DNA of 64,000 nucleotides from Adineta ricciae (taxonomy: Eukaryota; Rotifera; Eurotatoria; Adinetida; Adinetidae): assembly GCA_905250025.1 (NCBI GenBank), contig CAJNOJ010000021.1, positions 434,001 through 498,000 of the forward strand. The letters run 5' to 3'. Below are positions 46,701-58,673 of this stretch, in pieces. The notes below the pieces were generated by a model. That model did not search any database. It was not told the origin of the DNA and saw nothing but the letters and a program-made list of their open reading frames with translations. The position numbers were made by a program, and so were the translations under genes. Numbering within the stretch: position 1 is the first letter of the stretch; the number at the start of each line of letters is the position of its first letter.

Positions 46701-49700
46701 TCATATTCGTGTAATAATTACAATAACAACAATAACAATAACCAACAAGATCTAAGCGAAAACGAAGCAGATGACAATTTCGAAGATGAATACGAGACAG
46801 GGAATCCGAATATGGCCGTAATGACATCGTACCCGCCACCAACAGTTATGTGTGCAATGCGTCGAACATTTGATTATCTGGATATGACGCCATCGTCATC
46901 ATCATTTTTACTTCAATTGCAACAATCTGAAGATGATGATGATGATGATGACGGTGATTACGAGCTGTTGAATATGAATAATAATAATAATACGAGCAAT
47001 ACTCCATCACCACCACCGTCACAAAAGTCTAATTCAAGTAAATCTAATCATCAGCGAAAATCGAACTTTATCAATGATCTAAGTAATAAACCGGTTCAGA
47101 ATCTGATTGATAACTGGACAAAAGCAGTTGCTGCTTCGTCGAACTGGATACCACCAGCTGAAAGCAAACACTTCGGACGTTTGAATCTATCTAATCGCGC
47201 AATAAGCGAAACAAATTTATTGCTTCGAAAGAAAACTGTTGAAAACAATGTTAGAAAACACTACCAATCCAGCAATAATCTTTGCAACAACATAAAACAA
47301 TCCACGAACTTCTCATCGAAACAAGATTCTATCTCTGAATCCGCTCAAGATCAAGATGCATTGAAGATTGCCATTCTTGATATATTCGGTTTCGAGAATT
47401 TCTCGACCAATTCATTCGAACAGCTGTGTATTAACATTGCGAACGAGCAAATTCAATACTATTTCAATCAGCACGTATTTGCATGTGAAAGACAAGAGTA
47501 CATCAATGAAAACTTAGCAGTTTTACCATTACCAGCCAAAATGGACTTTACATTTTACGATAATCGACCTTTGTTAGATATGTTTCTCAGTAAACCAGTA
47601 AGTTCAACACATTCGTTGTGATTTTATTAAAAATTGTTCACCTAGGTTGGAATTTTGGCCTTGATTGATGAGGAAAGTCGTTTTCCAAAAGCAACTGACT
47701 TTACACTTGTGGATAAACTGAATGCAAACTTTTCCAATTCACCCCTATACATTCGTTCGAAATCAAGCTTTTCGTCCAGTTCGATCTCGTCGTCTTCCTC
47801 ATCAACGCATCAATCAGTTCCTTCATTTTCGATCATTCATTTCGCTGGACAAGTTCAATACGATGCTCGAAGTTTTCTCGAGAAAAACCGTGATTATCTA
47901 GCACCGGAAATCATACAAATCCTCCGTTCATCACATGTGCAACTAATCAGTTCGCTCTTTCAATTACCTTCGTCGAAAGTAGGCACATTACAAGAATCCG
48001 AGCAGCCTATTACTGATGCCACTCTTGACTTAACAAATACATTGATACCTCTGAGTGCCAATCATAATCGGGTGCAAGCAACAGTTAGCACCTACTTCCG
48101 ATATTCCCTAACTGATTTATTTTCGAAAATGACCTGTGGATCGCCGAAATTTGTTCGCTGCTTCAAACCAAACAACGAACGCATTCCCGGTTGTTTTGAT
48201 ACCCAAACTGTGCTTGAACAATTGAAGTACAGTGGGATCCTAGCAGGTTTGTACACGCGTGAAGTATACAGAAAATTCACATATCGATCTTTTAGCGGCA
48301 AAAATCCGTCGGTTTGGGTATTCACATCGTATTCCCATTGCAACTTTTGTTCAACGTTACGGCATCCTCGTTTATCCTGCGACGGCTGATCTGCCATTAA
48401 CACGAGAAACTTGTGAGAATATACTGCACAAACTGAAGATGCAAAACTGGACAATTGGTTTGTTGTGATTTTTCTTTGAATCATTGAAGGAAAGACTATC
48501 TTTCATCATTTTCATTTAGGAAAAAGTAAAGTTTTCCTGAAATACTATCATGCGGAACAATTAACGCGTCTGTACTCGGAAATACTCCATGCCATTGTTA
48601 CGATCCAATCGTATGTTCGCATGCGCATAACTCGCTCCTACTATAAACATCGGTATTATAAACACTCGAATGATATGATGATTCAAGAACTCCATCGGCA
48701 TCCGAAATTTTCACGCGTTCGTATTTTCTCTAGAAGTTTTCATTCGATGTAAATCGAATTCTTTCTTTTTAGCCGCTTTTTGATGACGAGAAAGCGATTA
48801 TTCTTGTTCAAGCGTATATTCGCGGCTATCTTCAACGACGTCAATTTCAGCAGTCCCTAAAGAAACCTTTAACACCTGAAATCGCAGCAATTCGTATTCA
48901 AAAATCCTATCGAGGTTTTCGATTTCGTAAAGTGTTCCATCTATATGAGCAACGTTTAAACACTCAAATACTTTGTTTTCTTCAACAAATTGAATTAATC
49001 AACAATGATTTTTTCATAAAAATCGTTCGAACCAACTACTGTGTACCGATGAAATCCATTATGACCTCTCAAATCAACAATAAACACTTCTTTCCACCTC
49101 CACCACCTTTGCCTTTACCATCACCGTTGATGCATTCTGACATCCCGATTCCAATTCTTCCGCCACCATCATCATTCGGTATATCTCCAGCACGTTCTCA
49201 TTCGATGTTAACATCTCGTTCCAATCGATCACCATCGCCGGTCGTATTCGGATCCAAATTCGCGCAAGTTCGAGATATATTCGCTCGCGGCGGTGGCGGT
49301 GGTGGTCCAACAACCGCAGCTTATCCGTCCGCTCCGATCAGAGCCTCACTTCCAAGCTTATCGGCAATTCCAAGTTTGGAGCAAACTCGTAGTCCGAAAA
49401 CAGTCACTGTTCTAAATGCTGTGCAAGAATATCAACGACAACATATTAATAATCATCAATCCAACTTAAAACGTTTCACTCAGTTTCATAGTGGCGTTGT
49501 TGCTAATCTAAACCGTTCAGCTACCAATGGCGGACTTCGATCTCGTAACACTGGACTGAATAATAATGCTAATAAATGTCCAGTCAAACAAAATCTGCCA
49601 GCATACGTTACATCATCTCCTAAACAACAACCAAAGCCAATTACACGGGTAATTTGAAATCAACTTTATTCTTTTTCTTTTTCTGAATGTCGAGAAAAGT

Positions 49701-50103
49701 AAACTCTACGTACGGATATCTTTAAACGCCTTTCTTCCTAGACAATAGAAATCATCTGTCAAAAAAGATAATTTCCGTGGGTAAAAAGTTCAAAAGATAC
49801 TCGACGTCATTTGAATTCATTTCAATACTTGGCCTTTTGTTTTGATTTCAGGAACCATCGATGTCCACTCAACCTAAATACGCATTTCATGTTTTACTTC
49901 GTAAGACAGGACAAGATTTAAGCACTGGGCAAACTCTGGCACGACGTCGAACGACAACTGAAACCAAACAAATCGACTTCCGTAGTGTCTTGAAATCACG
50001 TCATACGTTAAATGGAACTACAGACAACGAAATCATCATTCGATCAAACAGTTTTTCTCATCATTTAAGTCCCGATAGTCGAATACGATTGAATGATCTT
50101 TAA
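43717..50103 (+). CDS. Class III unconventional myosin with N-terminal protein kinase (NINAC/MYO3-like)
   Basis: A kinase-motor fusion acting in actin protrusions of sensory cells. A poly-Pro N-terminus precedes a Ste20-like kinase: glycine loop [10 protein letters not shown], Lys in [31 protein letters not shown]. About 50 extra Pro/Ser residues sit before the hinge WLVMELC. A 200-residue linker with a PAPPPPPP tract leads to the motor: GESGSGKT (P-loop), NDNSSRFGK (switch I), [11 protein letters not shown] (switch II), and FVRCFKPN. About 240 residues of Asn/Asp/Ser-rich sequence (46630-47355) interrupt the motor just before switch II. IQ-type helices follow ([35 protein letters not shown]). 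A Pro-rich tail ends with [10 protein letters not shown] and a stop at 50101-50103. Intron checks: [45 protein letters not shown]. Confidence 0.92.
46630..47355 (+). other. Low-complexity insert inside the myosin motor domain
   Basis: Lies between [13 protein letters not shown] and [14 protein letters not shown], where most myosins have roughly 10-20 residues. It holds an Asn run, an Asp run ([10 protein letters not shown]), Ser-rich and PPPSQKSN stretches, and a conserved-looking [10 protein letters not shown] helix. The frame stays open without a splice signal that would neatly remove it. Confidence 0.75.
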
Positions 50104-50844
50104 CGTCTCATAAACTACATAAATACATTGTGGATTTTACTCTCACCTGACAGAAAGAAAAGATCGTGTACTTTTTTCCTATTACGTGTACCAAGAACTC
50201 ATCTATGTATGTGTAGATATTCATTTCAATTATCTTCTTTGATTGTGTTTTTTTTGTGATTAATCCAAGATACCCACAAAATTAATAAAAACTTCTTCCA
50301 TCACTTCTAGGAAATAGGAAAACAACTAATCTAGTCTTATCTCCTAGAATAATATTCTCGACTGTTGGCAAATCTGTAAACACCCATGCATTTCGCGTGA
50401 TATTGATATTGCAAGGAGAGATCCTTTTCTTAACATTGACAAAGGTGGTGATTGATATAGTGCATTACTCATTTTGTATTTCTTTCCGTTTATATCTATA
50501 CAAACGGAAAATAATAGAACATGTATGCGATTAGTATAATATATAGATCTGTGCAATCGAAGTGCAAAACTATTTAGTCTTCTATTCATTTTTTTTTCTC
50601 GTGAGTATTTTCCCTCCAAAAAAAAGAAGTTCTGTATCGCAGTGAGTTTCCGCTTGTTATTCTCATCGTAGTCTTTTTCTTTTCTCCGAGTGAATAGAGC
50701 AGAAGATGTATCGTCTTAGAAAAGCGAACCAGCATAGCGGAAAGAAGAGAGAATATTAGAATCTATCGATACTTTGCACTTCTTCTTAGCGTCTTTTTGT
50801 CTTCGAATAATAGAAAACACAATTATCGTCAATCGAGATAAAAC
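50104..50844. other. Intergenic, no gene seen
   Basis: The 3' flank of the myosin gene and 5' region of the receptor gene on the same strand. AT-rich; no recognisable gene. Confidence 0.4.
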
Positions 50845-53202
50845 ATGGAACGATTACAAGCGATATCAAGAACGTTCGCCTTCAATATTTTCATTGTCAT
50901 TATGGTTTTATTTGGTAGGTAGATCTCGAGAGATCGACTTTCAGATCATCTTCGTTCGTGATTAGTTGCATTCTTCACGTCGAACAAGTTCGTCTTCCTA
51001 TTGTTGACTCAAGTTAGGAGAATGAATTCTTGATAAGATGATTAATCATGCAATTCATACATTAACGAACTTGTCCGATTGCTGACGTTTTGAAAATTAC
51101 ATTTGTCATGTTCGACTTCTTACCTACTGTGTTTTGTCGACAGCTGTTTCGGTAGCCTGTGGCGTAAATGGCTAGATTTGTCACTTGAAACTGTGTGAAG
51201 GCCAGAGATAAGGAGAGATCAAGCAGCTGCATACACATCTCATTACTTGATGATGGCTTGCTATCTCTTGAGGATCAATAAGAATAATACTTGTCGATTT
51301 TCTTCTTGAACAGGTGCGAATAAATGTCAAGATTTTCGATCACCATTTGGTGCTCTGGTTGACTGTGATAATAATCAAACCCAGATTGACTGTTCTGATG
51401 AACAGCGTCTTTTATATTACTTGATGAAGTAAGATCTTTCATATGTATTTCGTAATGTTCATTTTTAATTGCTATTTTACTAGAAACTATTCGAATAGTG
51501 TCCGGCCAGTGAGAAATGCTAGTCAACCAGTACCAGTCAAGTTAGGTTTAACATTGACGCAGATATTCGATATGGTTGGTGTTGAATTCTCGTGATGAAA
51601 ACGATCATCTAGTTTCGATTTAGATTGAAAAAAATCAGATCTTGATTACAAATGTATGGCTAGATCAAGAATGGGTGGATGAATTTCTTCAATGGGACCC
51701 GGACGAATTCAACGGCATTCACCGTCTGAATCTTCCATCAAGACTCATTTGGTTACCTGACATCGTTCTTTACAATGTAAAGTCTTGTAGAATTGGAGAT
51801 CGTTTTCGGAGGTAAATATGAATTTGTTTTAGAATGCCGATGAGTTTTCCAATAGTAACACGATGCAAGCGAACGCGATGATCCTGCACAATGGAACTGT
51901 TTTCTGGCCGATTCCGACTCGCTTGAAAAGTACATGCCAAGTTGACGTCAGTTATTTTCCATACGATGAACAAGAGTGTAAATTGAAGTTTGGCAGTTGG
52001 ACTTATAATGGTTATCAAGTGTCGGTTGAGCAACGCGCTGGTGCAATTGAACTGTCAAGTTATGTTCCGAATGGCGAATGGGATTTATTAGATACATCGT
52101 ATCAAGTGAACATTATCCGATATCCATGTTGTCCAGAACCTTTTCCTGACATCACATTTTACGTTCGTATTCGACGCCGAATTTTATATTATTTATATTC
52201 AGTTGTTTTTCCATGTGTTATGCTGTCAATATTAACTCTTCTTGTCTTCTGTTTGCCGCCTGAATCCGGTGAAAAGATTGCGCTTGGTATTACTGTTTTA
52301 CTCGCTTTTAGTGTCTTCATGTTAGCAATTGCCGAAAGTATGCCTGAAACAAGTGAATACATTCCATTGATTAGTACGTTGAAGTTCTTCAGTACGCCTA
52401 GACGAAAAGGAAAACACTTTTTTTTTCTTTTAAGGCTTGTATCTAACTGCAGTTATGGCAATGACCAGTGTTTCAGTAATGATGACAGTATTTGTATTGA
52501 ATCTTCATTATCGCGGGCCGAAGAAAAATGAAATACCATTTTGGCTTCAGCAAATGTTGAGTTTATCAGTAGCAAATGTTGTTCGATCGTTTCGACAGAA
52601 GAAAAAAACCAAAGTTTCTCATCAAAATCACGAAGAACACACGACTACATGTAGTAATATCAACGAGCGACAAAGTACTTCAGATCGTTCGCCAATGAAC
52701 GGGATCCTCTTATCGTATATGAATGCCAATGAACCCAAAACAAAGACTCGCACAGTACCAGGCGTAAGTGTCACTATGTAGAAAAGTCAGATCTTTAAAG
52801 AAAATATTGATTTTACAGGTACCATCAGTACAAATCGATTATAGCGAACGGCCAAAAACTGAAACTAAACGAATGTATTCATTACGTTTACCACATGAGG
52901 ATAATCGTAGAAAAGGTCGATCGACATCTCGTTCAAGTTCGATTGGTACAATTCATGATGAAATTCAAGACACACTACATAATTTATTACAAAAACAAAA
53001 AGCACTTGAACATGATCAGAAAGTAACCAATGATTGGCGTACATTGGCAACAAAGATTGATAAAATTCTCTTCTATATTTTTCTTCTTCTCACACTTATA
53101 TCGACCGTAGGTCTGCTCGTTGTCGTGCCATTGTCGCGTACGAATAGTCAACAGAAAGCGAAACTATGGCAGGGATCGCGGCGACCTTCATATAGTACAT
53201 AA
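50845..53202 (+). CDS. Nicotinic acetylcholine receptor subunit, alpha type, about 8 exons
   Basis: A pentameric ligand-gated cation channel subunit at synapses. Exon 1 codes a signal peptide ([23 protein letters not shown]). Exon 2 (from 51314) adds a short Cys-containing stretch ([18 protein letters not shown]) before the usual first helix [18 protein letters not shown]. The ligand-binding domain shows [33 protein letters not shown], and a Cys-loop [15 protein letters not shown] with the canonical 13 residues between cysteines. The adjacent Cys pair in YPCCPEP marks an alpha subunit. TM1-TM3 follow ([56 protein letters not shown]). After a long basic intracellular loop, TM4 is [20 protein letters not shown]. 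An intron at about 52765-52818 joins VPG to VPSVQIDY. Subunit subtype is not resolved. Confidence 0.94.
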
Positions 53203-53250
53203 AAACACAAGTACCGTTCAATGTGTTGTTTTCTTTTCTTTTTATATATA

Positions 53251-53256
53251 AATAAA
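53251..53256 (+). terminator. AATAAA polyadenylation signal of the nAChR gene
   Basis: Located about 49 bp after the stop codon, in the 92-bp gap before the convergent gene's stop codon, so the two 3' UTRs probably overlap. Confidence 0.55.
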
Positions 53257-53294
53257 ACATTATTTTCTTCTTATACTTCTTCGTCTTTTCCTTA

Positions 53295-54128
53295 CTATTG
53301 TTGTGCGTGTTCGACGAATGGTGATTGATAGGCGCATTTTGGACATTGAACAATATTCCCCTGGGGAATATATAACGAAATGTGTTTACAAATCGGACAC
53401 ACTTGTTGAGCACCGCTATACGTCGATAACGTGGAAGACAAAACATAGACGCGTTCGTTCACATCCAGTCGGTTCGAACCGATCTTCCATCGAGCTTTTC
53501 GCGATGATGCCGGCAATCGTCGACGTAAGATTGTCGTTCGTGCTGATGGAACATACGCCGTTGGATTCACACGTGTTGATTTCTGATAACGTTGAATAAA
53601 TAGAAAAACGTAAATAAATGCGAATACGATATAAATAATCGCACAGAGAAATTCGCATAAAATGAACGCGCGTTTGAGAAAATTGTAAGTCGTGGTCGAA
53701 AAATAAGTCGATGCTTCCTGAGAACACTGAATACCCAAACATAAACTAAAATTACTAGCAATAATTGCAATCAAAAATGCCAGAACCAATAGAACGACAA
53801 GAATTGAAATCGATTGAAGAATTAAAGCGATGAATGACTTCGTTCGCGTTCTTTTCGTACAAACTAAACTCAAAATTCATTTGCTATTGGAACTAAATAT
53901 CTTCCTCTTACCATAGGCATACGTTGCAAGTACTGCTGCAAGCATGAATGGACACGACCAAAAACCTGAATAGACATTAGCTCGAAATAAATCGACGATT
54001 GCATTGCCAATTTCCATGGCGAGAACGCCCAGTGTCATCAGTAATTGACCTGTTGCTAGTAAACCGATCAACCATGGTTCCCAATAGTCAGAGGATGGAA
54101 TTGAGTAAGAGATTTGGTTTTCATTCAT
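53295..54128 (-). CDS. Four-transmembrane protein with C-terminal zinc-ribbon-like motif, 2 exons
   Basis: I do not recognise the family. The start MNENQISYSIPSSDYWEP is followed by two hydrophobic spans (WLIGLLATGQLLMTLGVLAME; FMLAAVLATYAYG). An intron (about 53873-53922, gtaaga...tttag) joins TYAYG to the next exon, which opens with a basic stretch CTKRTRTK. Two more spans follow: ILVVLLVLAFLIAIIASNFS and ILCEFLCAIIYIVFAFIYVFLF. The layout recalls MS4A/CD20-like four-span proteins. The cytosolic tail contains VCPICKHISLYIP and VQCPKCAYQ, a C-x2-C ... C-x2-C pair that should bind zinc. The combination is unusual. It is convergent with the receptor gene and divergent from the dispanin-like gene. 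Confidence 0.68.
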
Positions 54129-54967
54129 TTGATTTCGATGGAATTTGTGTAGAAGAAGTACGTACTTTGGCCAATGTTATGATTTAAAATCGTAGTAGGA
54201 TGAAAAGAATGTTTATTCATCTGCTGTTTTCTTTTGAAACTTGGCAAGCATTGAAATTCGAGTAGAGACACTCGAATCATGTGTTGATTCTTTTTCCAAA
54301 GAAAAAGCACTGAGTACATTTACTTAAATTGGTATTGAACTTTTCATTTCTTTTGATTTCTATTGGCATCTGCGAGAGTAAACATGTGACTTTCAAGAGT
54401 ATTTTTTCATATCAATGTTCATCATCTTATTTGGCATAACTGAGATTCATACAATGATGGATTGAAGAGAATATTTCCAAGAGTAAAATATCAGAAAAGA
54501 TAAACACAAATATTAGAACGAACGTGTTTTTTTGAGAAGTTCATGAAAGACATGGAAATAATTGATCGTTCTTCATCTTCTTTGACTTTGATCACTCGAC
54601 GGAGAGTATCAAACGAATATAACTTTGAATGTATTCTATCAAGGTGTTAGTGGTAATCTCAACAAAGTCATTTGAAGCCCTCTATGCATTTCTCGCAGCC
54701 GTAATGGATCGATTTCGTGCCAGCCATCTTCCTGACAGCATGCTTTTCACGGCACCATTCCCTGTATGACGCCTTCACTTCGAATCAGATGTTTTCATGA
54801 CTTTTTCTTGTAAATACTTAGATTACATGTAATGATTTAATAAAATTAAAAGCCTGTCAAGAAATAAAGTTAGTTTAGCAAGCATATAAATATGCCAGAC
54901 AGTTCTTTCCTTACTGGAAAAGATCATTTCTCAGCGTTCAACAACTTGACTGATAATCTAGCGTGAA
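54129..54967. other. Divergent intergenic region with one coding-like fragment on the minus strand
   Basis: Promoter space between two small membrane-protein genes. A GC-richer open segment, 54668-54787 on the minus strand, looks coding (SYREWCREKH..., GCEKCIEGFK) but has no start, no clear splice sites and no partner exon. It may be a relic. Confidence 0.4.
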
Positions 54968-55465
54968 ATGGCCACTTCAGACAAAAATGACATCGAAGAA
55001 AAGCAAAGCGAGACGGAAAATGTGGAAGGACATGATCCGGACATTTCCTATCAACTTCCAGCAGCGCCACCACCCTATTCATCAGTCGTATCATCGCATG
55101 ACGAAACGAATCCAACGCCGATGTATATGCATCCAGCGCCGAACTTGTTGGTTATTCGAAGTCGTCACCCGTACCCAATTATGCCACTAGCTGAAAGTGT
55201 CTTGGAAGAAGAAATAGAATATATCGATAGTCACTTGGTATGGTCAAGCATCAGTCTATTCATGGGATGTATTGTACTTGGTGCTACATCACTATCACTT
55301 TCACTACTAATAAAACGATACAAACGAGAACGCAATGTTCGACGTGCTATATGGCTGTCAAAATATGTTTATAGGCTCAACATCTTTATTACATTGGGCT
55401 TCTTGTTATCATCGTTATTTCTGACTATTAGTTTTGTTGCTGTTGCAGGAACGCGAGACGATTGA
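54968..55465 (+). CDS. Dispanin/CD225-like two-span membrane protein with PPPY motif, single exon
   Basis: 165 residues. The cytosolic N-terminus is acidic and contains AAPPPYSSVV, a PPxY site expected to bind WW-domain ubiquitin ligases of the Nedd4 type. The C-terminal half has the dispanin layout: SHLVWSSISLFMGCIVLGATSLSLSLL (membrane span), a short basic loop KRYKRERNVRRAIWLSKYVYRLN, then IFITLGFLLSSLFLTISFVAV. CD225 family members such as IFITM and PRRT proteins act in membrane trafficking and fusion control. Similarity is by pattern, not by a close match. The stop is followed by AATAAA at about 55490. A taatctag acceptor-like tract lies 8 bp before the ATG. A function in defence or trafficking is only inferred. 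Confidence 0.62.
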   Translation: MATSDKNDIEEKQSETENVEGHDPDISYQLPAAPPPYSSVVSSHDETNPTPMYMHPAPNLLVIRSRHPYPIMPLAESVLEEEIEYIDSHLVWSSISLFMGCIVLGATSLSLSLLIKRYKRERNVRRAIWLSKYVYRLNIFITLGFLLSSLFLTISFVAVAGTRDD

Positions 55466-55489
55466 TTCTGATTAAAATGTTACTATAAA

Positions 55490-55495
55490 AATAAA
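55490..55495 (+). terminator. AATAAA polyadenylation signal of the dispanin-like gene
   Basis: About 25 bp after the stop codon. Confidence 0.5.
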
Positions 55496-56042
55496 TTTGA
55501 TGTCTTATGTAATTAATTTTAGTTGAAAAATTGAATCAGTTTGTTCTCATGAAAGAAAAAGAAGTGTCGATGATTAAATCTACACAATATGTTGTGTCAC
55601 TTGTGATGTTTTTACCATTTAACTAGCTTATTGTCTCGATTAGCGTTCATCGATGAGTAGGATGAAAAGAACGCCAAGGATTACGTGTTGTATTGATCCT
55701 TTTCTATGCGCATTATCTTTTCTTCATTGATCGAAAGATTCTTTTATTGATACAGTTTGGTCAATAGAAGTTGACTTGTATGCAAACAATTAGTTTCCGC
55801 CTTCACAATCGCTATCGATCGGTTCGAATGACTTTTGACACGAATCAATTAAGAGAGAAACAGAGAGAGAGTCAACAATTATAATCGTTACATAGATTTG
55901 AAAAAGAGAATTTACATCACGATGATCGAAATCAGTTGAGCAAAGATTCTTAAGACACCGCCAATGACCAAGGGCGGCAGCGGTAAATCAAAAACACTAG
56001 GTACGTAGTGGATTTAACAGGCAAGAAAAGAAATTCAGTTTT
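55496..56042. other. Intergenic, no gene seen
   Basis: The 3' flank of the dispanin-like gene and promoter of the next gene. An aattcag acceptor-like tract ends 4 bp before the downstream ATG. Confidence 0.45.
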
Positions 56043-58428
56043 ATGTCTGTAATTCTCAAAGGTCGTCTGATATTTGGTGAAAAGCGAAAACAGCATGTAT
56101 CACCAGCTCGACATCGTTCATCGACGCGACATGCCAGTAGTACAGCTGACATTCCATCGTCAAACGTTACCACAACGAATAAGAATTCTATCGATCTGCA
56201 TGATTGGGCTATGTGGCGCATGCAGTTGAATGAACAGATGGGCTCTAGTATGAACGAACGACGATCCGATCTCAAGCAAATGCGACAATTTCTACAGTCA
56301 AATCCATTCTATCAGCAACACAGTCGAGATCTATCCAATGGCAGATACAATGGCGTTCGTTTGCTCTTCTCAATCCCACACACTAAACTAAAACCCGAGT
56401 TTCTCAATGAGATACAAGAAACAGCTCCGAGAACGAATGAGATCGGTGATGCGGTTGTGTATGAACAGAAGAAGATTCGTTCAAATAGTGACGATCGAAC
56501 AACTACCAGTGTGAATTCACTTTCAGCAATACAACCAATGATCGTTGATAAAGCAGTTAATCAGTTGTTGCCTAAAGCATGCGTAGGAAACACAGGTGGT
56601 TTTCTTCAAACAAATGAACAGATGATTGCTATGGAGGGCATACGTACCCGGTAAGTGTAGACAAATGTATTTTTCGCATCCAAATCGATATGTTGATTAT
56701 TTAGTCGAACCACTCGAAGTTCATTTACTGCATCGGATCGAATCCATGCGACATTACAAAAAGCAGTCAAAGATGGGAATGTCCTCGAGAAAATCAAAGC
56801 ATTTGAAATGCAAGCTGCTGCTGCGGCACAAGCTGAATCAATTCCAAGATTGAATGGAATCAACTATCGCATGCAAACACTTCAAGCCGTGGCTCAACGA
56901 ACATTAAGTCCAGCAACAATACATCCTATTCAACAAGTCGTGTCTCCTATTCAAATCCAAGAGCAATCTCTTTATCCGAATCAACAATATCGAGATGATT
57001 TACATGGATTAATGCCTGGTCATAAATCTCGCAAAGGTGCACATGTTCTCGAGCCAGCTCATGGCGATATAATTCTCAAACGGCGACCACCTTCACAGAA
57101 AGCTGGTAATGAGGACGAATATTCGGGCATAGCGATTAGTTCCATGGCACTAACAGCCTCTCAAGGACAGCATCGTAATCATCATCATCACCGCCGATCG
57201 AGTGTCTCGCGTTCTCGTCATCGGCAAGAAATAGCATATGACAAACGCACGTCTAGTCGTCATGAAAGTCATTCACGTCGACATTCTTCTAAACAAAAAG
57301 GAACAAGCACACCATCGGCTAAATTATCAACACGTCATCGTTGGCTTAAAGGACGAAAAGAAACACCTGTTGAAACTCCTTCGCGTCAAGGTACTAATCC
57401 CGACATTGCAAATAACCGATCAAACAAAACGAAAAAGAAAACTGTTGAACACGAGAAAGTTTATGTAAAGAAGGCAACAAAAACTGTTGAGAAAGAAAAG
57501 TCTCCTTCGGATAATAATCGCGTCTATGGCGTACCGAATGCCAGCGTTATTGAACATGCCAAAATCGAAGAACAGCTCGTACGAGAGCATGTTGATAGAA
57601 CGAGTACCTTGATAGCGATTAAAGATGACGATACGAGCCAAAATAGGGCATGCGACATCGTTATTCAACAGCGACATACGAAAAACCATCAACAACAAAA
57701 ATTATCTAGTACAGACGGAGATATTTTGAACAAAGTCGATGAAAACCCTCGGTAAGTATACTCATGAATTTCATTTATTCGTTAGCAGTTTTTACATTCA
57801 CAGATCTACACGTTCCAGTGGTTATCGTCATCATCACTCTGAACACGATGGTGACGGCAAGGATGGTCACAGCACCGATGACGATGTTTTTATTGAAGAT
57901 AAGGTAGTTAAACCCAGACCGAATCTTACGCGTCATCAATCTACCATCAATACATCGAAAGCCGACTCTCGTCGCCTTCAACAACAATCATCGAGCGGTT
58001 TTCGTCGACATGCCAGTCAATGTTCAGCGGATGATGCACCTTTATTAAATTCGATGGAGCTTAAGAAACAAAAATCACCGCTGACGTTAATCACTCGCAC
58101 GAATCCGACGAATTGCGATGAAGCTATGACCTATGAAACTCCGCAGTCCGAACAAATTCAACCGCCTGTATGCAACACTCACACAATGAAGAAGAAACGT
58201 CCATTTCATACAATAAATACTGCTGGATGTAGTATAGCAAATAATCAGCAGATGAGCAAACAGATACTTCATGCAATTATGAATTCAATGAACCATAATC
58301 AAGAACCTTTATCAAACACTCCACCGCCAATACCAGCGTCTCCAACGTCTGTTAATGATGATTTTTTTGAAAATGGGCCTCTTACGAATCCTGAAGAAAC
58401 TATTGCGAATATGACACCTTCTTCTTAA
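56043..58428 (+). CDS. Large unrecognised basic protein, 3 exons
   Basis: About 740 residues with no family I can name. Exon 1 opens MSVILKGRLIFGEKRKQH and includes a predicted helix LHDWAMWRMQLNEQMGSS and a compact segment NGVRLLFSIPHTKLKPEFLNEI. A GT-AG intron (about 56652-56704) leads to RTTRSSFTASDRIHATLQKAVKDGN, followed by a helical FEMQAAAAAQAES stretch. The remainder is low-complexity: Gln/Pro-rich, then His/Arg/Ser-rich (HHHHRRSSVSRSRHR), then Lys-rich. A second intron (about 57752-57803) joins NPR to STRSSGYRHHH. The tail is Thr/Asn/Pro-rich and ends at TAA 58426-58428 with AATAAA at 58500. The basic, disordered make-up suggests a nucleic-acid or cytoskeletal scaffold, but this is a guess. 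Confidence 0.7.
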
Positions 58429-58499
58429 CAAATCTTTGTGAAGAGAAAACAAACATTGTTCTTGTAAAAATTAGTTCTATTCCTTCCAGGTTTATGTTT

Positions 58500-58505
58500 A
58501 ATAAA
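58500..58505 (+). terminator. AATAAA polyadenylation signal of the unrecognised basic protein gene
   Basis: Lies about 72 bp after the stop and about 58 bp before the possible upstream start of UXT. Confidence 0.5.
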
Positions 58506-58673
58506 ATATATGTACGAAAATATCTCGGACTCCAAAAGCGACAAGCGACAGTGATCATGATGTCGCCCTATGATAAATCTTATAGATCGGTATGTGCAAC
58601 CAATGATAATACATCAATCAAAATTACACATTACACACGCATTCTAACTCACATTTAGCAAATCGGTTTTCCG

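Noticed and set aside
55964-55998. Possible first exon (MTKGGSGKSKTL) for the 56043 gene
   Set aside because: Splicing it from the gtacgt donor to the aattcag acceptor brings a stop codon within a few codons; the ATG at 56043 is preferred.
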